In this document: positions 1-7,893 of the stretch, piece by piece
How positions within the stretch are numbered: the first letter of the stretch is position 1
Layout: every line of letters begins with the position of its first letter
Source: Candidatus Zixiibacteriota bacterium
Lineage (GTDB): Bacteria; Zixibacteria; MSB-5A5; GN15; PGXB01
DNA: 27,341 nt
Assembly (NCBI GenBank): GCA_900498245.1
Contig: LS998015.1
Span: forward strand, 1,959,812 to 1,987,152
Direction of reading: 5' to 3'
The notes under the pieces: model-generated
Database searches by the model: none
What the model was told of the DNA's origin: nothing
Seen by the model: the letters and a program-made list of their open reading frames with translations, nothing else
Translations under genes and position numbers: made by a program

Positions 1-1241
1 TTGTTCTTAATAGTTCGAAGCGTTTTGAAGGGTCCGGTGATGACGGTATCGTTTTCCGCTATGCCGGAAACTGCTTCGATATTTTTCTGATCGGCGATTC
101 CGGTTTCAATCGGCACGAAAACCGCCTTGCCGCCCTTCGCGAGAAAGACCCCTTTCACTTCCTTATCCTTCTCGGAACCGGCGACCTTCTTGATGCTGTC
201 CGTGGTGGCGTTGGCGGCCGCCTGCAAGCCTTCCTTGGGGGTCGGCGAACTGGAAATGGAATCGGGCGAGCGCATCACAATCGCGCCATAGGGGACGGTC
301 AGGACGCTGTCGCGGGTATTGGTGGTAATATCGACCGTGGCCGACATTCCCGGTCGGACATTGGCGTTTTCCTCTTTGAACAGCACCTTGACCTTAAAAT
401 TGGTCGATTGATCGGTGGAGCCGAGATTGCTCTGCACCGCCGTGTTGCCGATTTCGACCACTTCACCCGGGAAAGTCGAATCGGGAAAGGCGTCGATTTC
501 AATCTTGGCCGGCTGTCCCATTTTGATACGGATAATTTCCGTCTCATCGACATCGACCTCGGCCTCGAAGGCCGCCAGGTTGGATATCGTCATCAGCGTC
601 TTGCCCTGCGTGAATGAGGTCTGCGCCTGCGCCACTTCCCCGACTTCGGCGTCAACAAAGGTGACGACACCGTTCATCGGCGCCCGGATATTCGTCTTGG
701 CCAGATTGTCGAGCGATTTTTCGTAAATCGCCTTGGCCTGATTGGTCTGGCTGGTCATGGCGTCAAAACTGTACTTGCTGTTGAGATAAGCATACTCGGC
801 GTTCTTATAGGCCGTTTCGGATGTCAATTTCTTGGCATATAACTGCTTCTGACGATTATACTCCTCTTCCGCCTGCTGGAACGAAGATTTCATGGCTTCG
901 GTGCGGGCCTCGGTTTCATTATATGAAAATTGCGCCTGTTCCATGTCTTTCTGCAATTGCACCGTGTCAAGTTGTATCAGGAGCTGACCGCTGGTGACAT
1001 CGTCCCCTTCCTTGACCGGTATGGCAATAATTTTGGCGTTGACTTCCGAAGTGATATTGACCCGGGTTTTGGGCTGGATATAACCCGAGGCCGAAACCTC
1101 CTCGACTATATTCTTCCGGCCGACCGGTTCGGCCTGGACCGAGACGGTCTTTTTTCGACTGCTGATGAGATTGACTACTACTATTATTGCCAGGACCAAA
1201 ACAGCGCCGCCTATTAGCAGCGTTTTTCTTTTAATTTTCAT
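1..1241 (-). CDS. HlyD/MacA-type efflux periplasmic adaptor (3' end cut)
   Basis: Membrane-fusion adaptor that would join an inner-membrane transporter to the TolC-like protein encoded just upstream. The reading frame is open from ATG at 1241 to the window edge, giving 413 codons with the C-terminus missing. The start MKIKRKTLLIGGAVLVLAIIV is a single N-terminal membrane anchor at about residues 7-25. A lipoyl/barrel-sandwich half follows (SASGYIQPKTRVNITSEV, then GDDVTSGQLLIQLD), then a long charged alpha-hairpin rich in Q, E and K, the second lipoyl half (NIRAPMNGVVTFVDAEVGE) and a beta-barrel domain ending in VRPGMSATVDI. It lies 32 bases behind the TolC gene on the same strand. The missing downstream neighbour is probably an ABC (MacB-like) or RND transporter, but this is inference. 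Family assignment is firm; the substrate is unknown. Confidence 0.9.
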   Translation of the reverse strand, partial: MKIKRKTLLIGGAVLVLAIIVVVNLISSRKKTVSVQAEPVGRKNIVEEVSASGYIQPKTRVNITSEVNAKIIAIPVKEGDDVTSGQLLIQLDTVQLQKDMEQAQFSYNETEARTEAMKSSFQQAEEEYNRQKQLYAKKLTSETAYKNAEYAYLNSKYSFDAMTSQTNQAKAIYEKSLDNLAKTNIRAPMNGVVTFVDAEVGEVAQAQTSFTQGKTLMTISNLAAFEAEVDVDETEIIRIKMGQPAKIEIDAFPDSTFPGEVVEIGNTAVQSNLGSTDQSTNFKVKVLFKEENANVRPGMSATVDITTNTRDSVLTVPYGAIVMRSPDSISSSPTPKEGLQAAANATTDSIKKVAGSEKDKEVKGVFLAKGGKAVFVPIETGIADQKNIEAVSGIAENDTVITGPFKTLRTIKN

Positions 1242-1273
1242 ATGATGAATCCTCGTTTCCCGCTCAAAGGCCG

Positions 1274-2584
1274 TTACTTCACTCCCATGGCGTTTTCAAG
1301 ATTGGCTATCGCCAGATTATAATCGAATTCCGCCTGCGTTTTATTATTCTGGGCGGTAATTAAATTCACTTGGGCATCGAGCATATCCAGAATGGTGGCC
1401 GCTCCCAGATTGTATTTCTCCTGCACCAGGGCCAGATCCTCGGTGGCCGCGCTTTCGTTGTCCTGCGCCAATTGCAGCGCCTGACGGGAACGGGTGATTT
1501 CCAGATATGCTTTCTTCACCTGAAAAGCGACATTATTCTGGGCGTAGAAATAGTCCGCCTTGGCATTGTTCAAGTTGGCCTTGGAACGGGCCATCGATGC
1601 TTCCCGCTGAAAATTGTTGAAGATGCTGAAATTGATCGACGTCCGCAGACTCCACTGGGCGTCTTCCTTCTTCAGGTCATTCACCCGCGACCAGGTATTG
1701 GCGGTATAGCTCCGGCCTACCGAAAAAGTAATCGACGGCAAATACTGCCCGCGGGTCGAGCGAAGGTCGTACTTGGCGGCTTTCAGATTGCTTTTCGAGG
1801 CCAAAAGCGCCGGCTGATTTTCGAGAGCATATTTGAGCGACGACTCTTCGGTATCGGTAAACTCGCGCTGTTTGAAGTCAGGGGAGAATTCCACATTGGA
1901 ATTGACATCGACCCCGATCAGATAGGCCAGATTGGCCCGGGTCGTCTGAATCGAATTCTCGGCGTCCAGAAGAGACAATTTATCGTTGCCGTACTGCACC
2001 TGCGCCTTGAGAACGTCGGATTTCGACGCCGAGCCGACCTCGAATTTGGAGTTGGCCAGTTTGTACTGCTCCTCGCCCCGCTTGACCGCTTCATCCCCGT
2101 TGGTCTTGGCGCGCAAAGCGGCCAGATAGGCATAATAGGTCGTTTTGACCGTCAGGATCAGACTCTGGCGACTTTGCTCGGCCAGAAATTCGTAATAACT
2201 CTTATCCGCCTTCGAGCCGAGATAGTTGAAAATATTCTGCCCGCCGTCGAATAATGTTATCCCCGACGACCCCGAAATGCTGTATTGCTTGAGAACGCCG
2301 TCGGAATGATAAGTCTGATTATTGATCACATAATCGCCCGGCTCGGAACGGTTTTCGTTCCGCGACGCCCCCACCGACAGGGAGGGAAGAAAACTGCCGA
2401 AGGCCTGCCAGACCGTTCCTTTGGCGACCTTGACCTGGTTCTGGGCCCGAATGACATCCGGATAATTTTTCAGCGCCAGCCGGATGCAGTCATCGAGAGT
2501 CAGAACCTCCGCCGAAACGGTTGAAGCGGCCAGAAGGACGGTTATGAGTACAAGTAAAAATTTGGGGATGCGCGATAACATCAA
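1274..2584 (-). CDS. TolC-family outer-membrane efflux protein
   Basis: Outer-membrane channel of a tripartite efflux or type I export system. The 436-residue length is normal for the family. A signal peptide covers about residues 1-25 (hydrophobic LLVLITVLLAA, then STVSA before EVLTLDDCI). Two internally repeated OEP halves follow, each with long heptad-like helices; the second half carries the typical ending with YNLGAATILDMLDAQVNLITAQNNKTQAEFD split over its last helices and a closing LENAMG. Phrases such as YYAYLAALRAK and KAYLEITRSRQALQLAQ are typical of TolC coiled coils. It sits between the YIP1 gene (15 bases upstream) and the adaptor gene (32 bases downstream) on one strand, so the three are probably one operon. 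Substrate cannot be told from the sequence. Confidence 0.93.
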   Translation of the reverse strand: MMLSRIPKFLLVLITVLLAASTVSAEVLTLDDCIRLALKNYPDVIRAQNQVKVAKGTVWQAFGSFLPSLSVGASRNENRSEPGDYVINNQTYHSDGVLKQYSISGSSGITLFDGGQNIFNYLGSKADKSYYEFLAEQSRQSLILTVKTTYYAYLAALRAKTNGDEAVKRGEEQYKLANSKFEVGSASKSDVLKAQVQYGNDKLSLLDAENSIQTTRANLAYLIGVDVNSNVEFSPDFKQREFTDTEESSLKYALENQPALLASKSNLKAAKYDLRSTRGQYLPSITFSVGRSYTANTWSRVNDLKKEDAQWSLRTSINFSIFNNFQREASMARSKANLNNAKADYFYAQNNVAFQVKKAYLEITRSRQALQLAQDNESAATEDLALVQEKYNLGAATILDMLDAQVNLITAQNNKTQAEFDYNLAIANLENAMGVK

Positions 2585-2599
2585 TAATCTCCTTATATT

Positions 2600-3364
2600 T
2601 TAATAAACAATAGTTCCGCCGACAAACATGTTCGCCGCTGAAACCAGCAAGATAAATACGACCCATATGCCGAATAATACGTAACCGAATCGTTTTGGTT
2701 TCATCTTGTAAACGATTCCGCAACCAATCGCCGTGACGGCGATCCGCCAGATGGAAAAGATATCCACCTGACGAAACAGGTAGAACAGAAAAGAGCCGTC
2801 ATCGACCGGCTTCAGGAGTCCCAATCCCGTATAAACAAACATTGTATCTTTTAGTATCATCATCAGGCCCCGCACCAGATCCCCAAGAAGACCGATGAGT
2901 GAAGCATACAGGACCACATTCATTAAAATCCAGAATCCGGCCTTTCCCCCGAACATGAAATTACCTGTCATGAATCCGACCCCGGCGATTATTACGGAAA
3001 TGATGAAAGGTATGCCGATAAACAGGAACGGATAATACCATTTAAACGGATTGGCCATCGCTTCCTGGAAACCCTGATCGATTCGGGCCTTGATTTTGGC
3101 ATATTGCTCAGCGCCCATTTGATCCCGGTATTTTTCAATATTCTTCATCGTCATCGGATAAATTTCTTTGGTGTAAATGGGCCGGGTCAAATGCCCGATA
3201 AGTCCGCCCAGCACGGCGACTATGATAAGCGGCAGGAGCCAATCGATTTTGCCGGTCAGAGACGGAAACAATGCTGACGGCTTGTAAAAGACCATCAGGA
3301 TTCTGCTGATAGCCGAGGGTCTTGCGACCGGGGCGTTTTCGACAGCGTTAACGTTCATCTCCAT
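2600..3364 (-). CDS. YIP1-family integral membrane protein
   Basis: Protein of 254 residues with a short cytoplasmic N-terminus, then about five hydrophobic segments (near residues 44-62, 115-135, 140-160, 195-215 and 230-250). The N-terminal piece SRILMVFYKPSALFPSLTGKIDWLLPLIIVA resembles the entry to Yip1-domain proteins found beside efflux genes in FCB bacteria. The start at 3364 has a GGGAG ribosome-binding site about nine bases upstream. It is the first gene of the apparent YIP1-TolC-adaptor operon. The biochemical role of bacterial YIP1-like proteins is not established; accessory function in the transport operon is my inference from position. A different small multi-pass family is the main alternative. 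Confidence 0.7.
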   Translation of the reverse strand: MEMNVNAVENAPVARPSAISRILMVFYKPSALFPSLTGKIDWLLPLIIVAVLGGLIGHLTRPIYTKEIYPMTMKNIEKYRDQMGAEQYAKIKARIDQGFQEAMANPFKWYYPFLFIGIPFIISVIIAGVGFMTGNFMFGGKAGFWILMNVVLYASLIGLLGDLVRGLMMILKDTMFVYTGLGLLKPVDDGSFLFYLFRQVDIFSIWRIAVTAIGCGIVYKMKPKRFGYVLFGIWVVFILLVSAANMFVGGTIVY

Positions 3365-3550
3365 GGCTTTCTCTCCCTTATTTTTTCCATGTTTCGCTTA
3401 CACTTCAATTTGAGTCAGTTTAAGTTATGAAATTTGGCCGCGAAATCAATAGAAATAGAAACGATTCATTGTATCAAAAGTTGTCAATTTTTCCGCTTTT
3501 TGGCAAATTACACGGACAAAAATATCTACCTGTTTTACTCCAATTAACAA

Positions 3551-3578
3551 AAAAGGGCCGAGAAATCTCGGCCCTTTT
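3551..3578 (-). terminator. Rho-independent terminator after the 3599-5164 lipoprotein gene
   Basis: Twelve-base perfect stem AAAAGGGCCGAG / CTCGGCCCTTTT around a four-base loop, 20 bases past the stop codon. The A-run on one side and T-run on the other let it work in both directions. It also insulates the efflux operon on its left. Confidence 0.9.
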
Positions 3579-3598
3579 GTCAAAATTGATTTTCCAAA

Positions 3599-5164
3599 TT
3601 ATTGTCGTATCAAATCCACGTGCACTGCCGGGAAACCGGCCGTGTTGCCATTTACAGCACTGGACCAGTTGGTCAATGGAAATTGGAGATATATATCATA
3701 AATGATCATATTTAAATCCTTGACCACTGAAGCGGCACTGTATGATGGAAGGCGACCCTGCGAAGTGAATATAATCAGCGGGAAATTCGTCGAGTCGCTA
3801 CTAAAATTATCCGGTTCCAGACTCACAAATACTGTCCCCGATTGGGCATTGCGATTAGCTGAATCGGCAAGATAGACACCTCTCGGCCCCAAACCGGACG
3901 GAAGATTGTCCAAGAAATCCTCACCGGGATACCGCGGGACGCGGCGGTTTTGCGAATAGGGATTTCCATCATCGGGTCTAAGGAAATTTGTGAAAGTTCC
4001 CGTCGTAAGCATTCCTGAGGCGGTTGGATTGATCACATAATCGACTGTGGCATTGTTCCAGGAAGGTCTGGTTAATTTCGGGAAATTTGATGTACCCGGG
4101 ATGCTCGGCGAGACGACCCAACCCTTATAGTGCCATCCTGTCCCTTCCAAGTTTAAGGCCTGAACGTAATCGGCGGTAGAGTCAAACGGACCAAGGAACA
4201 AATCGAAAGTATCTCTCCGCAGAATGGTATCGACCATGAGGGTCAATTGATAAGTCTGAAAAGGAGCCAGAGCAAGATTTATTATCGAATCTGGGCGTCC
4301 GACCTCTCTGATAGTATCGGTATAAAACGCCGTGTCCAATGAATCGACATTTAGATGATGAAAAATAGAATCACATTTTCTTCCTATATGAACTATAGTA
4401 TCCAGAACCAATCTTCCGTCAGGAAGACGATAATTGAAATTCGTATCCGGCCTTTCATTAGTTATCGCAAAGGCAACTAATTTGTCCCGCCACTCTTGAA
4501 TATTGGTGGTGTCGATTCTGATAATCGTAGTGTGAGTGTCGTCCCAGACAGTATCTATTTCCAGTGGAATCCTAGTGCCCCTGGTATCAATAAACTGCCT
4601 GAAATTGGTGGTATCACTCCATACCAATTCCTTAAATTCCATTGCCGTGAACCAGAGTCCGCTGGCCTGACGAGTGTATGAATTGCCATCGGTCGGCGAG
4701 GTCACACAATACTCCGGTGCCGCCAGCCAGAAGTCTCTCGGGAAGATCATTTTCATCGGGCGCACCGAGGGATCGACAAGCGTATCGGCCAGCATCACCG
4801 AACCCATCACGCTCGGCTGAGGATCGGGATTGCTCTCCACGCTGATAATCAGACTCTTGCCCTGAAGAGCGTCGAAATTGACTTCCCAGAGCGAATCGCG
4901 CGTATTTCCCGCGGCATCATAAAACCGATATAACCTGCTGTCCCAACCGAATTTTCCCAGCGATATCACATCATCGTTACTTTTCTTCAACCAGAGTTCA
5001 TAAATCAATCCTTGAGGGAGGGTCGGCAGACGCTCCGGTCTCAATATCAGTTTGGTGGTCGAAACCGGCGAGAGAACGTCGTCGGGCTGTGTGCATCCTG
5101 CCAAGAGGGCTAATAAGGCGGCTGATAAGGCGATGAATAACAAGCGATTAAAGCGCCTGTACAT
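3599..5164 (-). CDS. Predicted lipoprotein of unknown function
   Basis: I do not recognise a specific family. The 521-residue product starts with a lipoprotein signal: a basic start (MYRRFNR), a hydrophobic run, and the lipobox LLAGC with the acylated cysteine at residue 24. The mature protein is rich in T, D, N, P and W, with no clear transmembrane segments, and reads as beta-rich extracytoplasmic material. The stretch LPQGLIYELWLKKSNDDVISLGKF near residues 50-75 resembles beta domains that summarise a quantity with WL-K repeats, but I would not name a domain from it. The start has a GAGGAGG ribosome-binding site nine bases upstream and a consensus promoter; a strong terminator follows. It is therefore a single-gene transcription unit. 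Periplasmic or surface location is inferred from the lipobox. Confidence 0.85.
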   Translation of the reverse strand: MYRRFNRLLFIALSAALLALLAGCTQPDDVLSPVSTTKLILRPERLPTLPQGLIYELWLKKSNDDVISLGKFGWDSRLYRFYDAAGNTRDSLWEVNFDALQGKSLIISVESNPDPQPSVMGSVMLADTLVDPSVRPMKMIFPRDFWLAAPEYCVTSPTDGNSYTRQASGLWFTAMEFKELVWSDTTNFRQFIDTRGTRIPLEIDTVWDDTHTTIIRIDTTNIQEWRDKLVAFAITNERPDTNFNYRLPDGRLVLDTIVHIGRKCDSIFHHLNVDSLDTAFYTDTIREVGRPDSIINLALAPFQTYQLTLMVDTILRRDTFDLFLGPFDSTADYVQALNLEGTGWHYKGWVVSPSIPGTSNFPKLTRPSWNNATVDYVINPTASGMLTTGTFTNFLRPDDGNPYSQNRRVPRYPGEDFLDNLPSGLGPRGVYLADSANRNAQSGTVFVSLEPDNFSSDSTNFPLIIFTSQGRLPSYSAASVVKDLNMIIYDIYLQFPLTNWSSAVNGNTAGFPAVHVDLIRQ

Positions 5165-5212
5165 AAGAGTTATTCCTCCTCAATAAAGTCATTATCAAAA
5201 ATACATTAAGCG

Positions 5213-5241
5213 ATTATACCGTAAAGAATTTCGGCTGTCAA
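5213..5241 (-). promoter_or_regulatory. Full-consensus sigma-70 promoter of the lipoprotein gene
   Basis: On the minus strand a perfect TTGACA (5236-5241) and a perfect TATAAT (5213-5218) are separated by 17 bases. The start of transcription would fall near 5206, leaving a leader of about 42 bases with a GAGGAGG ribosome-binding site. Confidence 0.9.
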
Positions 5242-5368
5242 GCCCTTCCTTGAAAAAAACTTTCGGCCCTTACAGCCTGACATTCCTCGGCTCTATCATT
5301 CTAAAGAATTGACGTTTAAGGCCGATAAATTGATTAAAGATTTCCACCGTAAAACGACGGAGCCAAAC

Positions 5369-7444
5369 TTGAAAATTTGTCCCAATTGCAAGGCCGAAAA
5401 TAAATTCGACGGCGCCCAGTTCTGCCGCGACTGCGGAGCCCCGCTGGGAGAATCGGTGGATTCCGCTTCCCCCGCAACGCAAAATGGCCAAAGAGACAAT
5501 GACTTTGTAGTCACTGAAGCGGCTCAATCGCCCGCTCCTTCGATGGTTACGGGCGAAAAGGACCCCTCAAAACCGCCGGAAGACGACCTCGATATCAAGA
5601 GCACGGCCAGTCTTCTCGATGATGATGCCGTCGTCAGCGGCCCGTTACCGGAGAAAAATTCCCAGTTCACGCCTATCGGTGAATCGGCTCCGCCCCCGCC
5701 GCCGGTCAGCGATTATGAAATTTCCGATATGGCGCAGAAGTGCCAAGCCAGAACCGGAGAGGTCCCGGCCAAGGACAATCCCGAATTCAAGAAACTCTCC
5801 GCCGACGAAGTCGCCGCCATCCAGAAAAATCTTTATGGCGCTTCCGCCCCGACCCCGCCCAAGGCGGCCAACGTAAATGCTCCCGTCAACCATACGGCTC
5901 AGGAACCTCCTTCACCCGTCGTACGACCCATAGAGGACCCGGCTCAGATGCCGGGAGTGCAGAAGGCCAACAAGGTGCGCGGCGTGGCCTTCTTCCACGG
6001 CAATTTCATTCAGTTGGTCGGTAACGCCTATCTTCATCCCGGCGACGAGATGGCGATCGGGGATCGCCACTATATGCTTCGCCCGAAAAAAATCAGCCGC
6101 AAAATGGCCATCGGTATTTTCGCCGGTATCCTGGCAGTAGTGCTTATCGTAGTCGGATTGCAGTTAATCGGCCCCACCGTATCGGGCGACGGCGAAATTA
6201 TCGGCATCGTTCTCGATGCCAACCATCAGCCTTATCTGGAAGGGGCTCGCATCAGCATTCCATCGCTGAATAAAACCACCCGTTCCAATGCTCAGGGATT
6301 TTTCCGTTTTGAATTGATTCCGACCGGCACCTATGATGTCGTCTATGAATTGGGTCCGGATATGATGGGACGAAGCAACGCCACTGTCACCTCCGGTCAG
6401 GTCACTCTGACAACCTTCGGTGATTCCAAACCGGTCGTACGCAATACGGAACCGGCCCCGGCCCGGGTCGCCCCGTCTCAGAATAACCGGAACGCGGTCT
6501 CTTCGGCCCCCCAAAGATCCGGATCGGGCACAAGCGCCAACGAGGGCCGTTCCGATGCCGGCTACGGTAATATCAGGTTGCAGGCCGATGTCGCGGACGC
6601 CCGTTTGACGGTTGACGACAAAGTCCTGGGCGCGGGAAACAATACTTACACCCGGATCAAGTCCGGCATGCACAAAATCAAGGTCGATAAGGACGGTTAT
6701 CAGTCTTATTCGGCCGTTATCAATATCGAGTCGAATCAGACCTCGCTCGTGAACGCCGCTCTGAAGCCGAGCGCTACGGCCTCGACCTCCAAGCCCCCCA
6801 GCGCCGATGATTTCTATGCCCGGGGAAATAATTATTTCTCATCCAAGGACTATGCCAAAGCGATCGATGAATATACCCGCGCCATCAATCTGGCGCCCAA
6901 TATGCGTGAGGCCTATGCCAAACGGGCCGAAGCTTGTGTCAAAATCGGCGACAAACTCAAAGCCGTCGATGACTATAATCGTGTCGGGGAAATCTATCGT
7001 TTCGCCAATAATCCCACAAAAGCGATCGAGGCGTTCTCCGCGTCTCTTACCTACGCCCCGGAAAATAAAGTGGCTCTGGTCGGCCGCGGCGGGGCCAGGA
7101 TCGACAACGGCGAATACCGCAGTGCTTTGGCCGATTTCGAAGTGGCCCTGAAGCAGGACGGCAATTTCTACCCGGCCCTGTTCGGAGGCGGTTTGAGCCA
7201 GTTCAAACTCGGTAATAATAAACAGGCCGACAAATATTTCAAGACCGCCTATAAGGTCAATCCCGCCGATCCCTATCTGTATCAGTACATGATGCTGAAC
7301 TACCTGGCGCTGGATGATATCAAAAATTTGAAGAAGGTTTATGCCGAGTACAAGGCGGTGGCGCCGCCGGCGGAACTGGCGGAATTCCGTTCCTCCAGCC
7401 GCTTTGCGCCGATCATGAGACTGGTCGAAGGGGAAACCCGCTGA
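5369..7444 (+). CDS. Zinc-ribbon, carboxypeptidase-regulatory-like, PEGA and TPR membrane protein
   Basis: I place the start at TTG 5369, not at the longest reading-frame start (TTG 5309): it has a GGAG site six bases upstream and gives the usual zinc-ribbon opening (L/M)KICPNC. The 691-residue product has a zinc ribbon with cysteines 4, 7, 19 and 22, then a proline-rich disordered stretch to about 215, a transmembrane helix at about 246-266 (AIGIFAGILAVVLIVVGLQL), a carboxypeptidase-regulatory-like beta sandwich at about 275-345, a PEGA domain at about 400-465 (LTVDDKVLGAG, IKSGMHKIKVDKDGY), and four or so TPR repeats from about 478 to the end. The zinc ribbon would be cytoplasmic and the rest extracytoplasmic. 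A scaffold or envelope-stress role is only a guess. It is followed after two bases by the two-CW gene. Confidence 0.85.
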   Translation: MKICPNCKAENKFDGAQFCRDCGAPLGESVDSASPATQNGQRDNDFVVTEAAQSPAPSMVTGEKDPSKPPEDDLDIKSTASLLDDDAVVSGPLPEKNSQFTPIGESAPPPPPVSDYEISDMAQKCQARTGEVPAKDNPEFKKLSADEVAAIQKNLYGASAPTPPKAANVNAPVNHTAQEPPSPVVRPIEDPAQMPGVQKANKVRGVAFFHGNFIQLVGNAYLHPGDEMAIGDRHYMLRPKKISRKMAIGIFAGILAVVLIVVGLQLIGPTVSGDGEIIGIVLDANHQPYLEGARISIPSLNKTTRSNAQGFFRFELIPTGTYDVVYELGPDMMGRSNATVTSGQVTLTTFGDSKPVVRNTEPAPARVAPSQNNRNAVSSAPQRSGSGTSANEGRSDAGYGNIRLQADVADARLTVDDKVLGAGNNTYTRIKSGMHKIKVDKDGYQSYSAVINIESNQTSLVNAALKPSATASTSKPPSADDFYARGNNYFSSKDYAKAIDEYTRAINLAPNMREAYAKRAEACVKIGDKLKAVDDYNRVGEIYRFANNPTKAIEAFSASLTYAPENKVALVGRGGARIDNGEYRSALADFEVALKQDGNFYPALFGGGLSQFKLGNNKQADKYFKTAYKVNPADPYLYQYMMLNYLALDDIKNLKKVYAEYKAVAPPAELAEFRSSSRFAPIMRLVEGETR

Positions 7445-7446
7445 TT

Positions 7447-7764
7447 ATGACCAAAAAAATCAATTGCTGGGAATTCCGCAATTGCGGTATGGAGCCGGGA
7501 GGAATTTTTTCCCGCCTGCACGGCGAATGCCCGGTGCCCAAAGCACTCAAGTACGACGGCACCAACTGCGGTTCCGGCGCCGGCCGGACCTGCTGGGCGA
7601 TTGCCGCCCGGGAAAAGCAGAAGGGGGCCTTTATCTGCCGCAACAATCGCATTTCCTGCCTGCAGTGCGAATTTTACCTGCGCGTCCAGGGCGAAGAAAA
7701 TAATGGTGCCACCGAGGAGATCGCGGCACCGCCTCCCCTGCGGCATAAAATTGTCGTCTCCTGA
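7447..7764 (+). CDS. Two-CW domain cysteine-rich protein
   Basis: Small protein of 105 residues with eight cysteines (7, 13, 28, 41, 49, 64, 71 and 74) and two Cys-Trp pairs at 7-8 and 49-50, the pattern that names the two-CW family. No signal peptide or membrane segment is present, so it is likely cytoplasmic and may bind a metal or iron-sulfur centre; that binding is inferred from the cysteine spacing. The start lies two bases after the TGA of the zinc-ribbon/TPR gene, so translation is probably coupled. The last 25 residues are low-complexity and variable. The molecular role of the family is unknown to me. Confidence 0.85.
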   Translation: MTKKINCWEFRNCGMEPGGIFSRLHGECPVPKALKYDGTNCGSGAGRTCWAIAAREKQKGAFICRNNRISCLQCEFYLRVQGEENNGATEEIAAPPPLRHKIVVS

Positions 7765-7771
7765 AAATTAG

Positions 7772-7800
7772 AACGCCGCCTTGAGTCGGGCGGCGTTTCC
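7772..7800 (+). terminator. Terminator after the two-CW gene
   Basis: Nine-base perfect stem AACGCCGCC / GGCGGCGTT with an eight-base loop begins seven bases past the stop. The following T-run is interrupted (TTTCCGTTTCT), so it is a moderate rather than strong intrinsic terminator. Confidence 0.75.
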
Positions 7801-7893
7801 GTTTCTATCCCTCAAATTAGCGCTGGTCGAATCGGAATCTTTAATTATATTCCCCCGTAAAAGGAGTATGAGTAGAAGAAAGGAATTTCTTTG

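Noticed and set aside
1370-2254. Plus-strand open frame of 294 codons opposite the TolC gene
   Set aside because: It lies wholly opposite a clear TolC gene, has no ribosome-binding site and no recognisable domain; a shadow frame caused by codon bias.
6164-6673. Minus-strand frame of 169 codons inside the zinc-ribbon/TPR gene
   Set aside because: Antisense to well-supported domains, with no family similarity or start signal.
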